A stretch of DNA of 44,717 nt. It comes from an uncultured Clostridia bacterium. GTDB lineage: Bacteria; Bacillota; Clostridia; Oscillospirales; CAG-272. A program made the translations under genes and the position numbers. The notes below the pieces were generated by a model. The model searched no databases, was not told the DNA's origin, and saw nothing but the letters and a program-made list of their open reading frames with translations. The stretch spans positions 1 through 44,717 of the forward strand of contig CAMYUQ010000007.1 of the NCBI GenBank assembly GCA_947302045.1. Direction: 5' to 3'. This document shows positions 17,754 to 25,757 of this stretch, in pieces; position 1 is the first letter of the stretch; the number at the start of each line of letters is the position of its first letter.

Positions 17754-18148
17754 GTAATAGGCGGGCAAGCCCGCTTTCAAATATCGATGTTTGTGTCGCG
17801 AATCGCAAAACTTTATACCCCGACAGCATAGATGTTTGCAACGTTGTATGCACTTGTTAGCGTAATGCCGGGAAGTTTTTTGCCCAGCTTTTTTTCAAAA
17901 AAGCTGGTGCCGGAAAGTTTTTTGCCCCGCTTTTTTTCAAAAAAGCGGGAGACCTTTTCGCCCTTTTCGCGCCAACGGCGCGAACCAAAATTCGCTTTTA
18001 AGAAGTGCCGCCCTTCCGGGCGGCACTTCAATTATGATATTTTTGTTCGTGCCTACGGCACGAAATGAAGGTCAAGGGCTTTGTCGCTTTTTTGAAAAAA
18101 AGCGACGCAAAAAACTTCCACATATTGCGCTCGCGAGCGCATACGGCG
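17754..18148. repeat. Composite block of palindromes, including leader and hairpin modules
   Basis: This gene-free stretch holds eight hairpins: GCGGGC-AA-GCCCGC (17761-17774); two modules with invariant TTTTTTTCAAAAAA tips and different stems, CCAGC (17884-17907) and CCCGC (17926-17949); TTCGCGCC-AAC-GGCGCGAA (17966-17984); an 11-bp stem at 18003-18028; TTCGTGCC-TAC-GGCACGAA (18046-18064); an inverted module with stem GTCGC (18083-18106); and GCGCTCGCGAGCGC (about 18125-18138). A leader at 17820-17883 matches the one at 44532 at about 48 of 64 positions. An inverted, diverged copy of the leader seems to follow the inverted module, ending at the stop of the next gene. The layout resembles a small element with inverted ends. 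Confidence 0.75.
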
Positions 18149-18931
18149 TTACTGCTTTTTTGAGCGATCCACGAGCCGTTTGATCCCGTAGAACGCGAAG
18201 ATCCCGAGCAGGAATACGCCCACGACGATGGCAGGGTAGAGAATTTTGTTTCCGTTTACCATGTTATAAAAGATCGAGTAGGGCGTGCCGTCGTGGCTTT
18301 TGAGGAACATATAGTTGTAGGGGATCAGCTCGTTTGCGATCATCGAGAGTCCTACGAAAACGAGCAGGATCGCGGTGGTGATCGGGTAGTTTTTCTTTTT
18401 GAGGGTGGAAAGCCCCGCGGCGGCGATATAGATCGAGGCGAAGCCCGAAATACTGTGCGTTGCCGCGCTCACGAGGTTGGTAAACGAGAACGCCGGGTAG
18501 GCGTTGTAGTTCTGCGCCGCGCCAACGATCCCGAGCACGCCGCCGAGCAGACCGAAGATCAGAACGAAGTCGATCGCCGATTCCTTGATCCGTCCCGCCG
18601 GGGAGAACGCCGCGACCGGCAGCGCGATCAGCTGGATCGAGCAGAGGAACAGCGGCAGATTGAGCAGGATCGGGTGCAGACTTTTTTCGCCCACGCAAAG
18701 GATCACGATCTTGAAAATTTCCAGCGCGTCGATCAGGATCGCCGCAAAGACGAGCACCCGGTTGCGCGCGGCGGCTCCTCTTTTCCGGTTTTTGAACCCG
18801 AGCGAGAGCCCGAGCGCGATCATCGCGCCGACGAAAACGGCAACGATCAGAAGGTGCTTCCAGGAATAGGCGCCGTCCGGCTGCCGGGTGTAGCCGCCGA
18901 GTCCGAAAAATTCTCGCAATGCTTCTTTCAT
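18149..18931 (-). CDS. YwaF/TIGR02206-like integral membrane protein
   Basis: A 260-residue protein with about six or seven hydrophobic helices. The start ATG 18931 follows GGAGGACAC at good spacing. The longer frame upstream to 19081 has no ribosome site. Features typical of the YwaF group are the motif LPLFLCSIQLI in a mid helix, the segment HSISGFASIYI and a late N-E-L-I-P-Y-N-Y-M-F-L-K. The family's role is unknown; members are common in Firmicutes. The C-terminus (LVDRSKKQ) ends exactly where the palindrome block begins. Confidence 0.82.
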   Translation of the reverse strand: MKEALREFFGLGGYTRQPDGAYSWKHLLIVAVFVGAMIALGLSLGFKNRKRGAAARNRVLVFAAILIDALEIFKIVILCVGEKSLHPILLNLPLFLCSIQLIALPVAAFSPAGRIKESAIDFVLIFGLLGGVLGIVGAAQNYNAYPAFSFTNLVSAATHSISGFASIYIAAAGLSTLKKKNYPITTAILLVFVGLSMIANELIPYNYMFLKSHDGTPYSIFYNMVNGNKILYPAIVVGVFLLGIFAFYGIKRLVDRSKKQ

Positions 18932-18983
18932 AATGTGTCCTCCGAAAACGGTTTGGAGCCCCTCGCAGGGTCTCATCCCGTCC

Positions 18984-18989
18984 ATTATA
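18984..18989 (-). promoter_or_regulatory. Candidate -10 box for the YwaF-like gene
   Basis: TATAAT on the minus strand about 53 nt before the start. The -35 position reads TTCCGT, a poor match, so this is a weak call. Confidence 0.35.
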
Positions 18990-19065
18990 ACACGAAAACC
19001 GGAAAAACGGAAGAGCAAACGAGAGAAAAATCCGATTTTTTTGAACCCGAAAAAGCGAAAACCCC

Positions 19066-19094
19066 TTGCTATCCGGCTCAAAATAGATTATAAT
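19066..19094 (+). promoter_or_regulatory. Promoter of lepA
   Basis: TTGCTA (19066-19071), 17 bases, TATAAT (19089-19094), 35 bases before the GTG start. Confidence 0.8.
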
Positions 19095-19129
19095 GAAGAG
19101 GAACGATTCTTCACAAGGAGATTTCTGCG

Positions 19130-20950
19130 GTGCAAACTTCGCAAAGACAGCAACATATCCGTAATTTTTCCATCATTGCCCACATCGACCACGGCAAGTC
19201 CACCCTTGCCGACCGGATTCTCGAACTGACCCGAACGGTCGAAAAGCGCGATATGGAAGACCAGCTCCTCGACAATATGGAACTCGAACGCGAGCGCGGC
19301 ATCACCATCAAGGCGAGAGCCGTCAAGCTCAACTATACTGCACCCGACGGCGAACAGTATGTGTTCAACCTGATCGATACGCCCGGCCACGTCGACTTCA
19401 ACTACGAAGTTTCCCGGTCGCTCAACGCCTGCGAGGGAGCGCTTCTCGTCGTGGACGCGACGCAGGGGATCGAGGCACAGACGCTTGCGAACGCCTACCT
19501 CGCCGTCGACGCGGATCTGGAAATCGTCCCGGTCATCAATAAGATCGACCTGCCCTCCGCCAACGTGGAGGGCTGCCGCGAAGAGATCGAGAACGTCATC
19601 GGCATTCCCGCCGAGGGTTGTCCCGCCGTTTCTGCCAAAACCGGGCAGAACGTGGGCGACGTTCTGGAAGCGGTCGTGCGCGAGATCCCGGCGCCGGGCG
19701 GCGACGAGAACGCGCCCCTCAAATGCCTGATCTTCGATTCCTACTACGACAGTTACCTCGGCGTGGTCGTCAACATCCGGGTCGTGGACGGAAAACTGCG
19801 CGCCGGCGACCGGATCAAGCTCATGAGCACCGGAGCCGAATTTGACGTCGTGGAAGTCGGCACAATGGAACCCTTCGGACTGCAAAAATGCGAGGAGCTC
19901 GCCGCCGGAGAGGTCGGATATCTGACCGCCTCGATCAAGAGCGTGGGAGATACCCGCGTGGGAGATACCGTAACGCTCTCGGCTGATCCCGCCGCCGATC
20001 CGCTGCCCGGCTTCCGTGCCGTTCAGCCGATGGTTTTTGCGGGAATTTACCCCGCCGACGGCGCGCGTTATGAGGATCTGCGCGACGCGCTCGAAAAACT
20101 CCGCCTCAATGACGCCGCTCTGCAATACGAACCCGAAACCTCGGTCGCGCTGGGCTTCGGCTTCCGGTGCGGCTTTCTCGGACTGCTCCACATGGAGATC
20201 ATCGAGGAGCGGCTCGAACGCGAGTTCAACCTCGACCTCATCACCACCGCGCCGAGCGTCATTTATGAAGTGAAGATCAAGAACGGCGACCTTTTGCGGA
20301 TCGACAATCCCTCCAACTATCCTACTCCCGACAGCATCGAGACCGCTTACGAGCCGGTCGTCAAGGCGAATATCATCACGCCGGTCGAATACGTGGGCGG
20401 ACTGATGGACCTCTGCCAGGACCGCCGTGGCGTGTTCCTCGATATGAAATATCTCGACCCCACCCGGGTGGAACTGCACTACGACCTGCCGCTCAACGAG
20501 ATCATCTACGATTTCTTCGACGCGCTCAAAAGCCGGTCGCGCGGCTACGCCTCGCTCGACTACGAGCTGAAAGGATACGAACCGAGCAAGCTCTGCAAGC
20601 TCGACTTCCTGCTCAACGGCGATCAGGTGGACGCGCTCTCCTTTATCGTCCACGAGGACAAGGCGTACGCACGCGCACGCAAGATCGCCGAACGGCTCAA
20701 AGAGAATATTCCGCGTCAGCTCTTTGAAATTCCGATCCAGGCGACGGTCGGTTCTCGCATCATCGCGCGTGAAACGGTCAAAGCCATGCGCAAGGACGTG
20801 CTTGCCAAGTGCTACGGCGGCGACATCACCCGGAAGAAGAAACTGCTCGAAAAGCAGAAAGAGGGCAAGAAAAAGATGCGCCAGCTCGGCTCGGTGCAGG
20901 TTTCGCCCGAAGCGTTCATGGCGGTTCTGCGGCTCGACGACGACAACTGA
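19130..20950 (+). CDS. lepA: Elongation factor 4 (LepA), ribosome-binding GTPase
   Basis: A 606-residue translational GTPase. GTG 19130 is the start, nine bases after AAGGAG. G1 is AHIDHGKST (17-25), the switch II motif DTPGHVDF and G4 NKIDLP follow. Domains II-V and the LepA-specific C-terminus are complete: the end carries KRKK-rich [19 protein letters not shown], the ribosome-binding tail. LepA acts on ribosomes during initiation or stress. Length equals the family norm. A HAD hydrolase gene follows after 27 nt and may share the transcript. Confidence 0.97.
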   Translation: MQTSQRQQHIRNFSIIAHIDHGKSTLADRILELTRTVEKRDMEDQLLDNMELERERGITIKARAVKLNYTAPDGEQYVFNLIDTPGHVDFNYEVSRSLNACEGALLVVDATQGIEAQTLANAYLAVDADLEIVPVINKIDLPSANVEGCREEIENVIGIPAEGCPAVSAKTGQNVGDVLEAVVREIPAPGGDENAPLKCLIFDSYYDSYLGVVVNIRVVDGKLRAGDRIKLMSTGAEFDVVEVGTMEPFGLQKCEELAAGEVGYLTASIKSVGDTRVGDTVTLSADPAADPLPGFRAVQPMVFAGIYPADGARYEDLRDALEKLRLNDAALQYEPETSVALGFGFRCGFLGLLHMEIIEERLEREFNLDLITTAPSVIYEVKIKNGDLLRIDNPSNYPTPDSIETAYEPVVKANIITPVEYVGGLMDLCQDRRGVFLDMKYLDPTRVELHYDLPLNEIIYDFFDALKSRSRGYASLDYELKGYEPSKLCKLDFLLNGDQVDALSFIVHEDKAYARARKIAERLKENIPRQLFEIPIQATVGSRIIARETVKAMRKDVLAKCYGGDITRKKKLLEKQKEGKKKMRQLGSVQVSPEAFMAVLRLDDDN

Positions 20951-20977
20951 GGCAACCTTTCGCTCCGAGGAGATTTT

Positions 20978-21586
20978 ATGATCCGCAATCTGATTTTTGA
21001 TTTCGGGCAGGTTCTGGTGCGCTTCGATCCCGACCGGATCACCGGCGCATACGTTCCGGATCCCGACGACCGCGCCCTGCTCTGCGAGGCGCTCTTTGAC
21101 CGCCGGTATTGGGATCGGCTCGACGACGGAACGCTGACTGAGGAAGAGATCCTTTGCAAGGTCACGCCCACGCTTCCCGAACGGCTCGTCGCGCCGGCGG
21201 CGCAGATCCTGCGCGGCTGGCATCGGCAGCTGCCGCCGATGCCCGGAATGCGGGAGCTTGCCGCAGAAGCAAAGGAGAAATACGGCGTCTCGCTCTACCT
21301 GCTCTCCAACATCAGCCGGCAGTTCGTCCCGCACGCCGGGGAATTTCCGGTTTTGCGTCTGATGGAAGGCTGCGTTTTTTCGGGAGCGATCGGGCTTGTC
21401 AAACCGTCGCGCGGGATTTTTGCCTACCTTTGCAATACCTACCGGCTCGATCCGGACGAATGCCTTTTCATCGACGATAATCCGCGCAATATCGCGGGAG
21501 CTGAGGCGTTCGGTCTGCACGGGTATCTCTTCGACGGCGACGCTGCGCGCCTCCGCGCTTTTTTGCAAAAACAGTTCAGAGATTGA
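20978..21586 (+). CDS. HAD-superfamily hydrolase (YihX-like group)
   Basis: A 202-residue haloacid dehalogenase-like protein. Motif I is FDFGQVLV with nucleophile Asp8. The second acidic residue of the classical D-x-D is a glycine, as in the YihX-like group. Motif II is LLSNIS, motif III has the lysine in GLVKPSRGIF, and motif IV is FIDDNPRNIAGA. Members dephosphorylate small sugar phosphates; the substrate is not evident here. ATG 20978 follows GAGGAG. The last 11 bases overlap the 3' end of the convergent amidase gene. Confidence 0.88.
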   Translation: MIRNLIFDFGQVLVRFDPDRITGAYVPDPDDRALLCEALFDRRYWDRLDDGTLTEEEILCKVTPTLPERLVAPAAQILRGWHRQLPPMPGMRELAAEAKEKYGVSLYLLSNISRQFVPHAGEFPVLRLMEGCVFSGAIGLVKPSRGIFAYLCNTYRLDPDECLFIDDNPRNIAGAEAFGLHGYLFDGDAARLRAFLQKQFRD

Positions 21587-22139
21587 AATACCGCAGCATC
21601 CCGTTGTAGATTCCCCGCGCGAAAAGACCGGGATTTTCATTCATCAGCCGCGCGTCGTTCGGGTTGGTGATGAATCCGAGCTCCACCAGAACCGCCGGCA
21701 TCCGCGTTTTGCGCAGGACGTAAAGCCCGGGACGAACCTTCATGCCCCGGTTGCGCAGTCCCGTGGCGTTGGTCATTGCCGCGAGGATGTCCGAGCCCAG
21801 CCGGTAGCCCGGCGTTCCCGAGGCATAGGAGAACGCTTCGCTTCCTGTCGCCGCCGGATTTGCCGCCGCGTTGGTGTGCAGACTGATGAAATAATCCGCG
21901 CCCCAGCCGTTCGCGTCCCGCACGCGCGCCTGTAAGCTGGTGGAATTGGTCGTGCCGAGCGAGGTGGTGGGCGTCGGGCGGGATTCCTTCACTGCAAAGT
22001 TCGGATTCGCCCGGAGCAGATCCCCCAGCGCTTTGCCTACGCGGTAGGTGATGTTCTGCTCTTTGAGCCCGTTTCCCTCGGCGCCCGCGTTCGGATTTTC
22101 GGGATTGTGTCCCTGATCGATATAAATTTTGATTGCCAT
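21576..22139 (-). CDS. N-acetylmuramoyl-L-alanine amidase (Amidase_3 family)
   Basis: A 187-residue amidase domain without visible signal peptide or cell-wall repeats. Zinc ligands and catalytic residues of the family are visible: DQGHNP with His11, Glu27 in the LKEQN turn, SLHTNAAAN, and the C-terminal VELGFITN. It would cleave the bond between muramic acid and the stem peptide. ATG 22139 is chosen because the family core begins at once. The ribosome site before it (GGGG, 13 nt away) is weak. It stands divergent to rsmI and convergent to the HAD gene. A sporulation role would be plausible, or a phage-like lysin, but it is distant from the phage genes and has host-like composition. Confidence 0.88.
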   Translation of the reverse strand: MAIKIYIDQGHNPENPNAGAEGNGLKEQNITYRVGKALGDLLRANPNFAVKESRPTPTTSLGTTNSTSLQARVRDANGWGADYFISLHTNAAANPAATGSEAFSYASGTPGYRLGSDILAAMTNATGLRNRGMKVRPGLYVLRKTRMPAVLVELGFITNPNDARLMNENPGLFARGIYNGMLRYFNL

Positions 22140-22224
22140 CGCACCCGTTTCCCCTTTTTCAATATGGATTTTTTCTAACAGGGTATGCGCCGTCCCCCGC
22201 GCGCGTTCCCGAACGGAGGTTTTT

Positions 22225-23112
22225 ATGAGTTCCAAGTCAGCTGAAACAGAAAAAAACCGGGTCGTTCCCGGTACGCTTTATCTGGTTGCCACCCCCATCG
22301 GCAACCTCTCGGATCTTTCCGACCGCGCGAGAAAGGTGCTCTCCGAGGTGGATTTCATCGCCGCGGAGGATACGAGAAATTCTCTGCGCCTCCTGACGCA
22401 TTTCGACATCCATAAGCCGATGGTCTCCTACTTTGAACACAACAAGCGCGAACACGGAGGGATCATCGCCGACCGCCTTGAAGCAGGGGAGTCCTGCGCG
22501 CTCGTCACCGACGCCGGAACGCCGGCGATCAGCGACCCCGGAGAGGATCTGGTCGCGCTCTGCGCCGAGCGCGGCATTCCGGTCACGGCGATCCCGGGTC
22601 CGGTCGCGTCGATCACGGCGCTCACCCTCTCGGGGCTTGATACCGGGCGCTTCTGCTTCGAGGGCTTTTTGCCCACCGACCGGAACGCGCGGATCGAACG
22701 GCTGACCGAACTGCAAAGCGAACGCCGGACGATGCTGATCCACGAAGCGCCGCACCGTTTGCGCAAAACGCTGGTCGACCTGCAAAACTCGCTCGGCGCC
22801 GACCGCAGAATTTCCATCTGCCGCGAGCTGACCAAGATCAACGAGGAAATTATCCGCACCACGCTTGCCGGCGCGGACGAATACTACCGCGAGAACGCGC
22901 CGCGCGGCGAATACGTTCTGGTCATCGAGGGGATGCAGATCGCAAAGCAGACCGACGCGCCCTTCTGGCAGGATATGAATATCGCCGAACACGTGGATTT
23001 CTACCGCGAAAAGGGACTCTGGAAAATGGACGCCATCAAGCAGGTCGCCCGGGACCGTTCGATCCCGAAAAATCAGGTTTACCGCGCGCTGGTAACGAAA
23101 AAGGAGGATTGA
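22225..23112 (+). CDS. rsmI: 16S rRNA (cytidine(1402)-2'-O)-methyltransferase RsmI
   Basis: A 295-residue tetrapyrrole-methylase-fold enzyme. ATG 22225 follows GGAGG. Signature segments: LYLVATPIGNLSD (18-30), AEDTRNSLRLL, VTDAGTPAISDPG and IPGPVASITALTLSG, all conserved in RsmI. It methylates the ribose of C1402 in 16S rRNA, near the decoding centre. A short membrane protein gene follows one base after the stop, in the same unit, closed by a clear terminator. Confidence 0.95.
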   Translation: MSSKSAETEKNRVVPGTLYLVATPIGNLSDLSDRARKVLSEVDFIAAEDTRNSLRLLTHFDIHKPMVSYFEHNKREHGGIIADRLEAGESCALVTDAGTPAISDPGEDLVALCAERGIPVTAIPGPVASITALTLSGLDTGRFCFEGFLPTDRNARIERLTELQSERRTMLIHEAPHRLRKTLVDLQNSLGADRRISICRELTKINEEIIRTTLAGADEYYRENAPRGEYVLVIEGMQIAKQTDAPFWQDMNIAEHVDFYREKGLWKMDAIKQVARDRSIPKNQVYRALVTKKED

Positions 23113-23113
23113 A

Positions 23114-23662
23114 ATGAAGAAACGGGTCTTGCAGGACGTGAAGATCGGCGTTTTCGCCCTCTGTTTTGTCTTTGCGGCGGTTCTGACCGTGCTTGCGTTT
23201 CTGCCCGAGGGCGGGGACGTGACGGTCGCCGAAAAATTTCACGCGTCGAGCGTCCCGGTGTCGCTCGCCGATCAAACCGAACAGATCCTTGCATCCGGAA
23301 CCCTGCGGAACGGCTCCGACCGGGTCGTGACGGTGGAACGGCTGGAACTTGACGTCAAAGGGCTGGAACAACCGCTCGTTTTGCAAAATATTGCACTGCC
23401 GCCGCGCGCCGACCTGCCGCTCACGCTCTCGGTCGTCTCAACCGGCTCCGCCGACCGGGTTACGTCGGTTCGGGTCACGGTCGACGGCAAAACCCGGGAA
23501 CTGCGGAATCCTGCGGTCACCGACGCGTTCGCCTATGCCGCCCTGCCGCTGGCTCTGACGATCCTCTTTGCGGCTCTGACGGCGCACGCCGCGATCGTCC
23601 GCGTCTATTTGCGGCAGAAAACCGACGTCGCCGACTCCCCGGCGAAAAGTGCCGCCGGCTAA
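23114..23662 (+). CDS. Membrane protein with extracellular beta-rich domain, unknown function
   Basis: A 182-residue protein. GGAGG lies nine bases before ATG 23114. Hydrophobic segment 11-32, an external stretch of about 110 residues with alternating hydrophobic strands and a VTSVRVTVDG phrase, resembling a small beta-sandwich, and a second hydrophobic segment (about 139-163), then a basic tail. The topology suggests both ends inside. It is coupled to rsmI. I do not recognise a family. Confidence 0.75.
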   Translation: MKKRVLQDVKIGVFALCFVFAAVLTVLAFLPEGGDVTVAEKFHASSVPVSLADQTEQILASGTLRNGSDRVVTVERLELDVKGLEQPLVLQNIALPPRADLPLTLSVVSTGSADRVTSVRVTVDGKTRELRNPAVTDAFAYAALPLALTILFAALTAHAAIVRVYLRQKTDVADSPAKSAAG

Positions 23663-23691
23663 ACCGGCACCGCCTGCCCCCCTGCCTTTTG

Positions 23692-23725
23692 AGAAGATCC
23701 GATCGGGTCTTCTTTTTTTATTTTT
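23692..23725 (+). terminator. Terminator of the rsmI unit
   Basis: AGAAGATCC (23692-23700) pairs with GGGTCTTCT (23705-23713) with one wobble, across GATC. A run of seven T, one A and five T follows. It isolates rsmI from the phage module. Confidence 0.9.
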
Positions 23726-23765
23726 ATCCCCCTTTTCCGTTCTTTTCGGGGGAGGGAGGTGGTGT

Positions 23766-23816
23766 GGAGGAGGGGACCCCCTATTTTCTTGCAAGAAAAC
23801 GGGGGTCCCCTCCTCC
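23766..23816. repeat. Palindromic hairpin repeat, G-rich type (copy 4)
   Basis: GGAGGAGGGGACCCCC (23766-23781) pairs perfectly with its complement at 23801-23816, and the tip TTTTCTTGCAAGAAAA pairs on itself. The 16-bp lower stem makes it one of the two most stable classes of hairpin here. It precedes the phage module by 120 bases. Confidence 0.8.
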
Positions 23817-23839
23817 ATAGTCCTCTTTCTCACCATAAC

Positions 23840-23875
23840 ATGGCACAAATGGCACGTTTGTACGGGGAATGGCAC
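23840..23875. repeat. Three copies of ATGGCAC before the terminase genes
   Basis: ATGGCAC starts at 23840, 23849 and 23869. The spacing (9 and 20) is irregular. A candidate -10, TAGAAT, is at 23888-23893 without a good -35. The motif could be a binding site controlling the phage module, or chance. Confidence 0.4.
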
Positions 23876-23936
23876 GAATCGACGCGGTAGAATATGGGTG
23901 CACGGAAACGAAAAAGCAAGACGGGAGGGATTGGAG

Positions 23937-24329
23937 ATGTGTCGTGCGAAGCGGGAAAGTTTAGAGCGGATAGCCGATCGGGGCAAGCTGCCGATGTTTC
24001 TCGAAAAATACGTTCGGGAATGCAGAAAGGCGGAGGAGAGCCGGCGAGGCGGCCGGCTTCCGAATCTGGCGGGGTTCTGCCGGTGGCTGGGGTGCGGCGT
24101 CGGAGAGGTTGAAACGCTGCGGCTGACCCATCCTGCCGAGGCGGACTATCTTGCCGCGGTGATGGAGGACGAGGCGCTCAACACGCCCGCGGTTTCGCCC
24201 ACGGTGGTCAGCGCCTATCTCAAACGGCGGCTGGGCTACGCGGATAAGACCGATGCCGCCGCCGCGCAGACCGAATGCGGAGAGGTACGTCTGATCTTCG
24301 AGCACGACATCTCCGAGGACGGCGCATGA
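23937..24329 (+). CDS. Phage terminase small subunit (TerS)-like protein
   Basis: A 130-residue protein. ATG 23937 follows GGAGGGATTGGAG. The centre (about 45-105) reads as a TerS DNA-recognition fold: a helix-turn-helix around FCRWLGCGVGEVETL, then ALNTPAVSPTVVSAYLKRR and a glycine-tyrosine turn before a short acidic tail. TerS selects DNA for packaging and feeds it to TerL. It overlaps terL by ATGA, the usual arrangement. Identity as TerS rests on the fold pattern and the neighbour, as the family is poorly conserved. Confidence 0.78.
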   Translation: MCRAKRESLERIADRGKLPMFLEKYVRECRKAEESRRGGRLPNLAGFCRWLGCGVGEVETLRLTHPAEADYLAAVMEDEALNTPAVSPTVVSAYLKRRLGYADKTDAAAAQTECGEVRLIFEHDISEDGA

Positions 24330-25648
24330 CCGATCCGGTTTTACGCACGGTTCACATCGGCGGCGTACCGAACGAGCGGCAGAAGAAGTTCTTTGCTTCC
24401 CGGGCGCGTTATACGGCGTACGGCGGTGCGCGCGGCGGCGGAAAATCCTGGGCTTTGCGCCGGAAACTGACCGGTCTTTGCCTGCGCTATCCGGGGATCC
24501 GCTGTCTGCTTGTGCGCCGCTCCTACGCCGAGCTCAAACAGAACCACGTCCGTCCGCTCCTGACCGAATACGGGGGTCTTTTCACCTACCGGGAACAGGA
24601 AAAATGCCTGTCCCTGCCCAACGGAAGCACGATCAGTCTGGGGTACTGTTCCTCAAACCGGGACGTGCTCCGCTACCAGGGGCAGGAATTCGACATCATC
24701 GCCATTGACGAGGCAACGCAACTGAGCGAATATCAGTTTTCGATTTTTAAGGCCTGTCTGCGTGGCGTGGGTGACGTTCCCCGGCGGATGTACCTGACCT
24801 GCAATCCCGGCGGGATCGGACACGCGTGGGTGAAGCGGCTGTTTGTCGACCGGATGTTTCTGCCGAACGAGAACCCCGACGACTACCTGTTCATCCCGGC
24901 GCAGGTCTACGACAATCCTGTCTTGCTCAAAGCCGATCCCGACTACGTCCGACAGCTCGAAAGTCTGCCCGAAAAGCTCCGCGAGGCGTGGCTGCTCGGC
25001 AGATGGGACGTTTTCGAGGGACAGTTTTTCCCGGAATTTCAACCAGACGTACACGTTTGCTCCCCGCAGGAGATACCCGCCGAGATCCGCCGTTTTGCGG
25101 CACTGGACTACGGGTTCGATATGCTGGCGGCACTGCTCCTCGGGAGCGATCGCGTCGGCAACCTCTACGTGATCCGGGAAATCTGCGCTCCCGGGCTGAC
25201 CCTGCGGGAGGCCGGCGAAGCGGTCGCGACGCTTTGCAGGGACAGCGGCGCCGAATACGCGGTGGCGTCTCCCGACCTTTGGAACCGGCGGCAGGACACC
25301 GGACGCAGCGGCTTTGAGATCATGCAGGCAGTCCCCGGAATGCCCCCCATGTGCGCCGCCGACAACCGGCGCGTGCCGGGCTGGCGGATCCTGCGGCAGT
25401 ATCTCTCGCCGCACGGCGGCCCCGAACTGCGCGTCAGCCGCGATTGCCGGGAGCTGATCCGCACTCTGCCGGCGTTGCTCTGCGACAGCGAACATCCCGA
25501 GGACGCGTCGGGCGAGCCGCACGCCGTCACCCACGCGCCGGAGGCGTTGCGGTACGCCGTGATGAGCCGGTACGGCAACTACCGTCCCGAGAATCTGCCC
25601 GACCGCAACTTCCGCTTCCCGTCGAAGTCCCGAAACCGGTTCCTCTGA
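24326..25648 (+). CDS. Phage terminase large subunit (TerL)
   Basis: A 440-residue packaging motor. The P-loop is GGARGGGKS (33-41), Walker B is AIDEA (about 126-130), and the coupling motif follows in YLTCNPGG. The C-terminal RNase H-like nuclease starts with ALDYGFD near residue 259, with further acidic residues (ASPDLW) behind. Both ATPase and nuclease motifs are intact, so the protein looks functional. ATG 24326 overlaps the TerS stop. GC content and codon use match host genes. Confidence 0.93.
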   Translation: MTDPVLRTVHIGGVPNERQKKFFASRARYTAYGGARGGGKSWALRRKLTGLCLRYPGIRCLLVRRSYAELKQNHVRPLLTEYGGLFTYREQEKCLSLPNGSTISLGYCSSNRDVLRYQGQEFDIIAIDEATQLSEYQFSIFKACLRGVGDVPRRMYLTCNPGGIGHAWVKRLFVDRMFLPNENPDDYLFIPAQVYDNPVLLKADPDYVRQLESLPEKLREAWLLGRWDVFEGQFFPEFQPDVHVCSPQEIPAEIRRFAALDYGFDMLAALLLGSDRVGNLYVIREICAPGLTLREAGEAVATLCRDSGAEYAVASPDLWNRRQDTGRSGFEIMQAVPGMPPMCAADNRRVPGWRILRQYLSPHGGPELRVSRDCRELIRTLPALLCDSEHPEDASGEPHAVTHAPEALRYAVMSRYGNYRPENLPDRNFRFPSKSRNRFL

Positions 25649-25757
25649 TTTTTTCCACGACTGCGCCTGTTCCGCCATGGGGCGGCGCCCTCGTTCGGCT
25701 CCTGCCCTTCGTTTCCGTGCGGGCGGAGCCCATATTCTGACAGAAAGGAGAATTTCC

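Noticed and set aside
21576..21586. 11-base overlap of the convergent HAD and amidase genes
   Set aside because: Short tail-to-tail overlaps are common in compact genomes and need no special explanation.
19088..21640. 850-codon frame antisense to lepA and the HAD gene
   Set aside because: Same reason as for typA: mirror image of codon bias, no family resemblance.
21576..22139. Amidase as lysin of the phage module
   Set aside because: It lies about 1.8 kb away on the other strand, beyond rsmI and its terminator, and looks like a host Amidase_3 enzyme.
23840..23890. TGGCAC elements as sigma-54 promoter
   Set aside because: The second half (TTGC at the proper distance) is missing for all three copies.
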